Part shown: one piece after another, positions 22,335 to 27,923 of the stretch
Layout: the number at the start of each line of letters is the position of its first letter
How positions within the stretch are numbered: the first letter of the stretch is position 1
Assembly: GCA_946887295.1 (NCBI GenBank)
Contig: CAMPKP010000023.1
Span: 1-29,991, forward strand
DNA length: 29,991 bases
DNA from: an uncultured Gemmatimonadota bacterium
GTDB lineage: Bacteria > Gemmatimonadota > Gemmatimonadetes > Gemmatimonadales > GWC2-71-9
Direction of reading: 5' to 3'
Program-made: the position numbers and the translations under genes
Notes under the pieces: model-generated
The model's input: only the letters and a program-made list of their open reading frames with translations
Databases searched by the model: none
Told to the model about the DNA's origin: nothing

Positions 22335-23641
22335 TCGGCGGCCCCGGCGGCCGCCTCGAGCGCGCGCGGTTCCTTCAGGTACTGGTGAACGTAGTGCACC
22401 GCCTCCGCTCCCTCACCGACGGCGGCGGCCAGCCGTTTCACCGAGCCGTGGCGTACGTCGCCGGCCACGAAGACGCCGGGCATGCTCGTCTCGAGGTCGA
22501 AGGGCCGCCGCTCCAGCTGCCACTCGGCCATCGCCACGGGATCGTCGCGCAGATCCTTTCCGGAGTAGATGAACCCCTGATCGTCTCGGCGAACGGCCTG
22601 GCCGAGCCAACCGGTGTCGGGGGTCGCGCCGATGAACACGAAGAGCCCCTGCGCCGGAACCCGCTCCGTCTCGCCGGTCTCGAGGTTCTTGATGACCAGG
22701 CGCTCCAGATGGCCGTTCCCTTCCGCCTCGACCACCGTGCTGCGGAGCCGCACCTCGATGTTGTCCTGGCGGCGGATCCGCTGCACCAGGTAGGCGGACA
22801 TGGTCTCCTCCAGCGATGACTCGATCGCCACGAGGACGACCCGGCGGGCATACTGCGCCAGAAGGAGCGCCGCCTGGCCGGCCGAGTTCCCTCCGCCGAG
22901 GATGTAGATCTCCTGGTCGCGGCACGCCGTCGCCTCCGCGGTGGCGGCACCGTAGTAGATGCCGGCGCCCACGAGGGGCCGGCACCCGGGAGCGTCGAGC
23001 CAGCGGAACGAGACGCCGATGCTGAGGATGACGGCGTCCGAGGTGAGCTCGGTTTCGTTGTCGAGCGCGACCAGGCGATGCCCGCCTTCGCTCCGCAGGC
23101 CGGTGGCGTTGCGGGTGACCAGTATCTCGACACCGAATCGCTCGGCCTGCTCGACGGTGCGGCTGGCCAGATCGCTCCCGCTCAACCCTCTGGGAAACCC
23201 GGGGTAGTTCTCGATGAGCCCGCTGTAGCTGGCTTGGCCACCCGGCAGGTCCCGCTCCACCACCACCGTTCGGAGACCATCGGTCGCTCCATAGATGGCG
23301 GCCGACAGTCCCGCCGGCCCCCCGCCGACGATGATGAGATCGTACACCAGCGAGTCGGGCTCGACATCGAGCCCGAGTGTGGTCGCGACCGCCGCCACAT
23401 CGGGATCCACCAGATACGAGCCGTCGGGGAAGAGCACCACGACGGACTTGTCGGGATCCGCGCCCATCCGGGTGGCGAGCGCCCGGGCATCCTCCTCCGC
23501 GTCGACGTCCAGCCAGCGATAGCTGGCCCGGCTCTTCGAGAGGAACGCCTTGATCTGGTGGACCCGGGGCGACCAGCGCTTGCCGACGACCCGTACTTCG
23601 CCCTCGACGAGCCGTGGATGCAGGGCCCTGCCACCGGCCAC
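22292..23641 (-). CDS. Thioredoxin-reductase-like FAD/NAD(P) oxidoreductase without redox CxxC
   Basis: A 449-residue flavoprotein. Residues 1-95 form a glutaredoxin-like fold (EVRVVGKRWSPRVHQIKAFL then YRWLDVD) in which the usual CPYC active site is WSPR, so it has no thiol. Residues about 100-420 match the low-molecular-weight thioredoxin reductase fold: the FAD motif IIVGGGPAGLSAAIYG, the NAD(P) motif YILGGGNSAGQAA and the C-terminal FVAGDVRHGSVKR. The disulfide motif CxxC expected after the GAGIYYG strand is replaced by AATAEA. Similar chains exist fused to receiver or cyclic-nucleotide domains; here that extra domain is missing. The GTG at 23641 has GGGAGGAGG upstream; an ATG 15 bases earlier is possible. 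The electron acceptor is unknown. It probably forms an operon with the HdeD-like gene 18 bases upstream. Confidence 0.88.
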   Translation of the reverse strand: MAGGRALHPRLVEGEVRVVGKRWSPRVHQIKAFLSKSRASYRWLDVDAEEDARALATRMGADPDKSVVVLFPDGSYLVDPDVAAVATTLGLDVEPDSLVYDLIIVGGGPAGLSAAIYGATDGLRTVVVERDLPGGQASYSGLIENYPGFPRGLSGSDLASRTVEQAERFGVEILVTRNATGLRSEGGHRLVALDNETELTSDAVILSIGVSFRWLDAPGCRPLVGAGIYYGAATAEATACRDQEIYILGGGNSAGQAALLLAQYARRVVLVAIESSLEETMSAYLVQRIRRQDNIEVRLRSTVVEAEGNGHLERLVIKNLETGETERVPAQGLFVFIGATPDTGWLGQAVRRDDQGFIYSGKDLRDDPVAMAEWQLERRPFDLETSMPGVFVAGDVRHGSVKRLAAAVGEGAEAVHYVHQYLKEPRALEAAAGAADHSPRIPASIANRT

Positions 23642-23659
23642 GGAGCCTCCTCCCATCCC

Positions 23660-24247
23660 TTATGCGTGGCTCGGGGTCGGATGGTGCAGCGTCGCATCCT
23701 TGCCCCACGACCGGAGGCGGAAGCTGAGCACCACGAGGAGGATTCCGAAGACCAGCGCGTAGGCCCCGATCCAGAGCACGATGGTGAGCGCACCGGCGCC
23801 CGGGAACACCGCGACCAGCACGCCAAAGACGAGCGAGGCGATCCCGCCTAGCACCAGCAGCCACTCGCCCTTGATCTGCTTCCGCAGGCGCACCGCGGCG
23901 AACAGCTCCAGCACCCCGGTCACGATGGCCCAGGCGGCGATGACGTACAGCAGGGCGAGCGCGGTGATGCCGGGCCAGAACAGCGTCACGGCGGCCGCGA
24001 GTATGCCGACGATCCCCTCGAGCAGCAGCACCCCCCAGTGACCCTCGCCCCGGCGCCTCACCGCGGAAACGATGGAGAGCACTCCGTCCACGAAGGCGTA
24101 GGCCCCGAACACCAGGATCAGCGCGGCGAGCGAGACCACGGGTGCGACGAACGTGATGATTCCAAACAGTATGCCCGCCAGACCGCGGAGCAGGATCACC
24201 CACCAGTTCCTGGACAGCGCAGCGACATCGTTGAGCGTATCGCGCAT
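23660..24247 (-). CDS. HdeD-like membrane protein (DUF308)
   Basis: A 195-residue protein that is almost entirely hydrophobic, with about six membrane segments in three similar pairs. Family features are NWWVILLRGLAGILFGIITF at the start, ALILVFGAYAFVDGVLSI and the repeat-like ALLYVIAAWAIVTGVLELF. E. coli HdeD is linked to acid resistance at high cell density, but the molecular role of these proteins is unclear. I chose the ATG at 24247 because AAGGAGG lies 6 bases upstream. The open frame extends about 170 codons further only by chance. It is divergent from the BON-domain gene and 18 bases upstream of the flavoprotein gene. Confidence 0.92.
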   Translation of the reverse strand: MRDTLNDVAALSRNWWVILLRGLAGILFGIITFVAPVVSLAALILVFGAYAFVDGVLSIVSAVRRRGEGHWGVLLLEGIVGILAAAVTLFWPGITALALLYVIAAWAIVTGVLELFAAVRLRKQIKGEWLLVLGGIASLVFGVLVAVFPGAGALTIVLWIGAYALVFGILLVVLSFRLRSWGKDATLHHPTPSHA

Positions 24248-24386
24248 GGCCTGCCTCCTTGTCCCGTTACCTCGCGTTACCCGGTCCGGAGGAAGCTTAC
24301 GGCGTCCCGGGCGGGGCCGCCGCCGGGAAATCTCCCGGCCGAGATTCCCGGTTGCCCGACACCGTGACCACTGTGGCGACCCTACG

Positions 24387-24415
24387 TTGACGTGCTGCGG
24401 GAGCACGAATTTTAC
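24387..24415 (+). promoter_or_regulatory. Candidate sigma-70 promoter of the BON gene with palindrome in the spacer
   Basis: TTGACG (24387-24392) and TTTTAC (24410-24415) are 17 bases apart and 20 bases before the BON start codon. The spacer contains the dyad CGTGCT-GCGGG-AGCACG (24391-24407), which could be an operator or a short leader hairpin. The -10 match is only 3 of 6, so this is tentative. The rest of the 187-base divergent gap to the HdeD-like gene holds another imperfect dyad (CCGGGAAATCT/AGATTCCCGG, about 24321-24350). Confidence 0.4.
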
Positions 24416-24434
24416 GACAGCAGGAGGCGACAGC

Positions 24435-25106
24435 ATGCGTAGCGACATGGACATCCAGAAAGATATCGTAGCTGAGCTGAAGTGGGACCCGAGCCTGCGG
24501 GACGACGATGTCGCGGTCTCGGTGCGGGACGGCGTGGTCACGCTGGCGGGCTTCGTGGACAGCTTTTCCGACAAGTGGAAGGCCGAGCGGATCGCGGGGC
24601 AGGTGAAGGGCGTCAAGGCGATCGCGAACGACGTGGAAGTCCGCCTGCCGAGCAGCTCGGCGCGGACCGATCCGGAGATCGCCCGCGCGGTCCTGGAGAA
24701 CCTCAAGTGGAACGTCAACGTGCCCGACGACCGCATCAAGGTGAAGGTCAGCAACGGATGGGTCACCCTCGAAGGCGACGTGGACTGGTACTACCAGAAG
24801 GAGGCGGCGGAAAACGCCGTCCGTGACACGGTCGGAGTGAAAGGCGTCACCAACATGATATCGATCCGGTCCCGCCCTTCGCCGAGCGGCCTCAAGGAGA
24901 GGATCCGGGAGGCGCTGCAGCGCGGTGCGATCTTCGACGCCGATCGGATCACGGTCGAGGTCGAGGGCACCAAGGCGATCCTGCGAGGGACCGTCAGATC
25001 GTACGTCGAGATGAGGGACGCCGAGCGGGCGGTGCGCGCCGCGCCGGGCATCACGGAAGTCGAGAACCGGCTCACCGTGGACCCGACTGTATTCGCAGGC
25101 GTCTGA
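24435..25106 (+). CDS. Protein with three BON domains
   Basis: A 223-residue cytoplasmic or loosely attached protein with no signal peptide or membrane segment. Three BON domains lie at about residues 7-70, 78-145 and 152-217. Each shows the family pattern of a helix, a V-V-x-G-x-V strand (VSVRDGVVTLAGFVDSF, VKVSNGWVTLEGDVDWY, VEVEGTKAILRGTVRSY) and a GVK/GIT-type return strand. BON proteins are stress-induced and thought to bind phospholipids or other hydrophobic ligands (OsmY, Kon). The ATG has CAGGAGG 8 bases upstream. Its neighbours, Hsp20 and HdeD-like proteins, support a role in envelope or osmotic stress. The stop lies inside the first copy of a 16-bp tandem duplication. Confidence 0.93.
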   Translation: MRSDMDIQKDIVAELKWDPSLRDDDVAVSVRDGVVTLAGFVDSFSDKWKAERIAGQVKGVKAIANDVEVRLPSSSARTDPEIARAVLENLKWNVNVPDDRIKVKVSNGWVTLEGDVDWYYQKEAAENAVRDTVGVKGVTNMISIRSRPSPSGLKERIREALQRGAIFDADRITVEVEGTKAILRGTVRSYVEMRDAERAVRAAPGITEVENRLTVDPTVFAGV

Positions 25107-25126
25107 GACCGCAGGCGTCTGAGACC
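25095..25126 (+). repeat. 16-bp perfect tandem duplication over the BON stop codon
   Basis: GCAGGCGTCTGAGACC occurs twice in direct succession (25095-25110 and 25111-25126). The first copy encodes the last codons and stop (GCAGGCGTCTGA) of the BON protein; the second lies in the 48-base gap before the Hsp20 gene. It looks like a recent slippage duplication. Confidence 0.95.
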
Positions 25127-25154
25127 AACGACTATCGGCATGAGGAGAAGCAAA

Positions 25155-25952
25155 ATGGCATCATCACGCGAGAAGCAAAGAGAGGGCGAAGGCACGACGG
25201 CCACGAGCGAGGGACGCACCAAGGGCAACGGCGGGGGCTCAGGCTCCCGGAGCACGGCAGTCGAGCGCTCGAGGGCGGGCGAGGAAGCCGGCCAGCGGGG
25301 CATGACCCGGGGTGGGCGGCTTGCGGGCGCTGGTCTTCAGAATTGGCCGGTGCTCCTCCGGGCGGGAGTCACAACGAGCCCGTGGGAGCTTGCGCGCCGC
25401 ATGGCCGAGGACATCGATCAGCTGTTCGACTCCCTGCGGCTGGGTGAAGCGGGAATCACGCCCATGGGCGGATCCTCCGCTCTCCGTGCCTCGCGCAGCG
25501 GGCGGGACGCCGGGCTCACCAGCCGCAACCTCTTCGCGCCCCCCATCGAGGTGCAGCAGCGGGAGGACGCGGTGGTCGTGCGGATGGATCTGCCGGGCGT
25601 CGGGGCCGACGAGATCGACGTCACGGTGGAGGACGGAAACCTGATCATTTCCGGCGAGCGCCGGCAGGAAAACCGTGATGAGCGCGAGGGACTCATCCGC
25701 ACCGAGATCAGCTATGGCACCTTCTATCGGTCGATTCCCCTGCCGGACGGTGCCGACGAGGACCAGCTGACCGCCCAGCTCCGCGACGGGACGCTGGAAG
25801 TGATGATTCCCCTCACGGCCAAGGAGCCGGCTCGCCGAGTGCAAGTGCAACCGGCGCAGCAGCAGCTGGGGCAGCCGCAACAAGGCCGGCCGCAGCAGGG
25901 TCAACAGCAGCAGCAGGGTCAACAGCAGCAGCAGGGTCAGCAGCAGTCGTAA
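25155..25952 (+). CDS. Small heat-shock protein (Hsp20) with glutamine-rich tail
   Basis: ATP-independent holdase chaperone. The 265-residue protein is much longer than the usual 140-170. Residues 1-60 are a hydrophilic Gly/Ser/Glu/Arg-rich extension. The normal Hsp20 N-terminal helix (SPWELARRMAEDIDQLFDSL) is at 75-94 and the alpha-crystallin domain at about 129-222 (RMDLPGVGADEIDVTVEDGN and LRDGTLEVMIPL). A VQV in the I-x-I position lies at 229-231. The C-terminus (234-265) is almost only Gln with spaced Gly, encoded by an 18-bp tandem repeat. I chose the ATG at 25155, with GAGGAGAAG upstream; an ATG 15 bases earlier overlaps that site. It is 48 bases after the BON gene, likely one transcript. 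Confidence 0.93.
   Translation: MASSREKQREGEGTTATSEGRTKGNGGGSGSRSTAVERSRAGEEAGQRGMTRGGRLAGAGLQNWPVLLRAGVTTSPWELARRMAEDIDQLFDSLRLGEAGITPMGGSSALRASRSGRDAGLTSRNLFAPPIEVQQREDAVVVRMDLPGVGADEIDVTVEDGNLIISGERRQENRDEREGLIRTEISYGTFYRSIPLPDGADEDQLTAQLRDGTLEVMIPLTAKEPARRVQVQPAQQQLGQPQQGRPQQGQQQQQGQQQQQGQQQS
25896..25946 (+). repeat. 18-bp tandem repeat coding the Gln-rich tail of Hsp20
   Basis: The unit CAGGGTCAACAGCAGCAG is present in two perfect copies (25896-25913, 25914-25931) and one partial copy. It encodes QGQQQQ-type repeats at the end of the Hsp20 protein. Change in copy number would keep the frame. Confidence 0.9.
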
Positions 25953-25977
25953 AGGGTGGGCCTGGGGGTCGGCGCGG

Positions 25978-26694
25978 CTAGCGGTGCCGCTTCACCCCCA
26001 CCTGCCGGCACCACGGCAGGACCGGGCAGGCGGAGCACCGTGGAAGGCGCGCGGTACAGATGTGCTTGCCGAAAGGGACGAGCAGTGCGTTGATCTCCAC
26101 CCAGTAGCGAGGCGGCAGCCTGTTCTCCAGCTCGGCCATGGTGCGCTCGGGAGTCGGGGTTCTAACGTAGCCCCAGCGGTTGGTCACCCGGTGCACGTGG
26201 ATATCCACGCTGATGCTCGCCCTGCCGCAGGCGATCCCCAGGGCGAGGTGGGCGCACTTGGGGCCCACCCCCCGGAACGACCGGAGCACCTCTTCGTCGC
26301 AGGGCAGCTCGCCGCCGTAGCGCCGCTCGGTCGCGCGCGCGATCTCCAGAATCTGCCCGGCCTTGGCCGCATGGAACGTGGTATCGCGGATGAGCCCGTC
26401 GAGCCTGGCCGGGCTGAGCCGCGCCAGTGCGGATGGAGTGGGCGCTGCCGCGAAGAGCCGCCGCGCGGCCACCAGGCTCACCTCGTCGCGGGTACGAATC
26501 GAGAGCACGCACCCCACGAGCTGGTGAAAGAGGCTGCGGTAGCCCTCTTCCGCCAGCGCGAACATGGCGGCCTTCGGGAGCGGCCGCACGGCGGCTCGGA
26601 TCCGCTCGAGGACCGTGTCGATCCGGAACGGCCGCTTGGCGCTGCGGGAGGCTCTGCTACGCGGAGGCTCGCCCGCGGCGGTCGACTCCCGCAT
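25978..26694 (-). CDS. Endonuclease III-family DNA glycosylase/AP lyase
   Basis: Base-excision repair enzyme that removes oxidised pyrimidines and cuts the abasic site. The 238-residue protein has the helix-hairpin-helix FRGVGPKCAHLALG with catalytic Lys146, the catalytic Asp164 in ISVDIHVHRV, and the C-terminal 4Fe-4S loop with Cys213-x6-Cys220-x2-Cys223-x5-Cys229. A segment LSIRTRDE replaces the LSAQATD of E. coli Nth, so substrate preference may differ and I give no gene symbol. The ATG at 26694 lies inside the DUF2231 gene (38-base overlap) without a clear ribosome-binding site, so a later start is possible; the first 22 residues are basic and low in complexity. It is the last gene of a DUF4142-DUF2231-nth group and convergent with hsp20. 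Confidence 0.9.
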   Translation of the reverse strand: MRESTAAGEPPRSRASRSAKRPFRIDTVLERIRAAVRPLPKAAMFALAEEGYRSLFHQLVGCVLSIRTRDEVSLVAARRLFAAAPTPSALARLSPARLDGLIRDTTFHAAKAGQILEIARATERRYGGELPCDEEVLRSFRGVGPKCAHLALGIACGRASISVDIHVHRVTNRWGYVRTPTPERTMAELENRLPPRYWVEINALLVPFGKHICTARLPRCSACPVLPWCRQVGVKRHR

Positions 26695-27211
26695 ACGCCG
26701 GTTGAGGGTAGCGCCGTCGCTCCGCCATGCCCCGGGCCGGCAGCGCAGTCAGCGAGCTGGGGGCGTCGAGGTGCGCCCCGTCGTACACCCCGACTCCCAG
26801 TCGGTCCACCAACTCGCCGCCGAGCCAGGCGGTGACCACCGAGAGGCCGGCACCGAGCAGCCCCGCCACCACGGCCCCCGTAGGCGGGTCGGCCGGCTGG
26901 TCGCGGCGGAGATACCAGCTCAGCGCGAAGAGCGCGACGACGATGACGTTTCCCACCCCATGGATCAGGCCGATCCGCTTGGCGCGCGTGCCTCGGGGGA
27001 TGGCGAGCCAGTCCACCGTCCCCGGTATCGCGGCAGCCAGGCCCGTGACTACACCCGCGCCGATCATGTAGAACGCCGTCCTGGCCCAGACCGGAGTGCC
27101 GGTCACGAGGGAGATCACGTCGAACACCACGGCGGTCGCCAGCAGACCGAGTGGGAAGACGATCAGCATCTGGTGCACCGGGTGGCCGGCCAGCTTCGCT
27201 CTGCTTTCCAT
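26657..27211 (-). CDS. DUF2231 membrane protein
   Basis: A 184-residue protein with four predicted membrane segments (about residues 15-35, 44-64, 85-103, 113-135). The N-terminal AKLAGHPVHQMLIVFPLGL motif, with conserved His residues, marks the DUF2231 family, and IGLIHGVGNVIVVALF supplies another conserved His. The function is unknown; the His pattern could bind metal or haem, which is inference. The tail after residue 155 is polar and rich in Arg/Ala, and its last 12 codons overlap the start of the endonuclease gene. I chose the ATG at 27211 with GAGGT upstream. It follows the DUF4142 gene after 10 bases. Confidence 0.88.
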   Translation of the reverse strand: MESRAKLAGHPVHQMLIVFPLGLLATAVVFDVISLVTGTPVWARTAFYMIGAGVVTGLAAAIPGTVDWLAIPRGTRAKRIGLIHGVGNVIVVALFALSWYLRRDQPADPPTGAVVAGLLGAGLSVVTAWLGGELVDRLGVGVYDGAHLDAPSSLTALPARGMAERRRYPQPAYAGVDRRGRASA

Positions 27212-27221
27212 AGAGACCTCG

Positions 27222-27824
27222 TCAGCTCTGGAGTTGGTCCTGGATCGCCTGCAGGCTGGCCAGATGCTTCTCCAGGGTCGCCTGTGTCTTCTGGAGAAAT
27301 TCGCGGACGTCCGCATCCCGGGCCGCGGGCAGGAGCTGGTTCCGGATCGCGTCGATGTTGGCCCGATGGGCATCGACCTGTCCCGCCACGTAGGCGCTGT
27401 CGAACTGGACGCCCTCCAAGGCCTTCAGTCCGGCGATCTCGCGAGCCGTATTGCCGGCCGACGGAGGCAGCACCGCCACACCCTTCCGGCGGGCGAGGGC
27501 CTCGACCTCCGCGCGGTTCTTCATGTGGTCCTCGACCAGCTGCCGGGCGATCTTCCTGACGTCCGGCGACTGCGCCCGGGCCGCTCCGAGCTCGCCGAGC
27601 TGGATCTCCGCGCTGTTGACGACTTCGAGACGGGAGAGGATCCCGCTCAGGATCGCCTTGCCTTCATTGGAGGCCGTACCACTTGGGGCGGTGTCCTCCA
27701 CCGCCGCGGTATCGGTCGTCATCCCGGTCTCACTTCCGCGACCGGCCGCCGAGTCCTGGCGGCCGCCCTGGGTACAGGCGAGCAGGAGCGCCAGCCCTGC
27801 CAGGGGCGCGCAACTCGATCGCAT
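27222..27824 (-). CDS. DUF4142 lipoprotein
   Basis: A 200-residue predicted lipoprotein: signal peptide with lipobox LLAC (Cys17), then a Ser/Thr/Asp-rich linker to about residue 52. The DUF4142 helical bundle (about 55-195) follows, with LEVVNSAEIQLGELGAARAQ, VRKIARQLVEDHMKNRAEVE, the partly conserved DAHRANIDAI and a closing helix. This ferritin-like fold family is of unknown function and often found with stress genes. The ATG has AGGAGGAG 5 bases upstream. It starts the DUF4142-DUF2231-nth group, 99 bases after the lytic transglycosylase gene; the gap has a GGTCCC/GGGACC dyad but no clear terminator. Confidence 0.9.
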   Translation of the reverse strand: MRSSCAPLAGLALLLACTQGGRQDSAAGRGSETGMTTDTAAVEDTAPSGTASNEGKAILSGILSRLEVVNSAEIQLGELGAARAQSPDVRKIARQLVEDHMKNRAEVEALARRKGVAVLPPSAGNTAREIAGLKALEGVQFDSAYVAGQVDAHRANIDAIRNQLLPAARDADVREFLQKTQATLEKHLASLQAIQDQLQS

Positions 27825-27923
27825 CGGCTCCTCCTCTTGAAGTTCAGGAGGAAAATGGCCTGAGCGTATGGCTCGGGATGTGATGCAGGTCCCGCCGGGG
27901 GGGACCGGACTGGGAAGGGACCG

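Noticed and set aside
24391..24414. CGTGCT-GCGGG-AGCACG followed by AATTTTA as a terminator
   Set aside because: It sits 20 bases before a start codon with a good ribosome-binding site and no gene upstream on that strand; an operator or leader hairpin is more likely.
25896..25946. Tandem repeat considered as a CRISPR-like array
   Set aside because: The units are contiguous without spacers and code for a Gln-rich protein tail.
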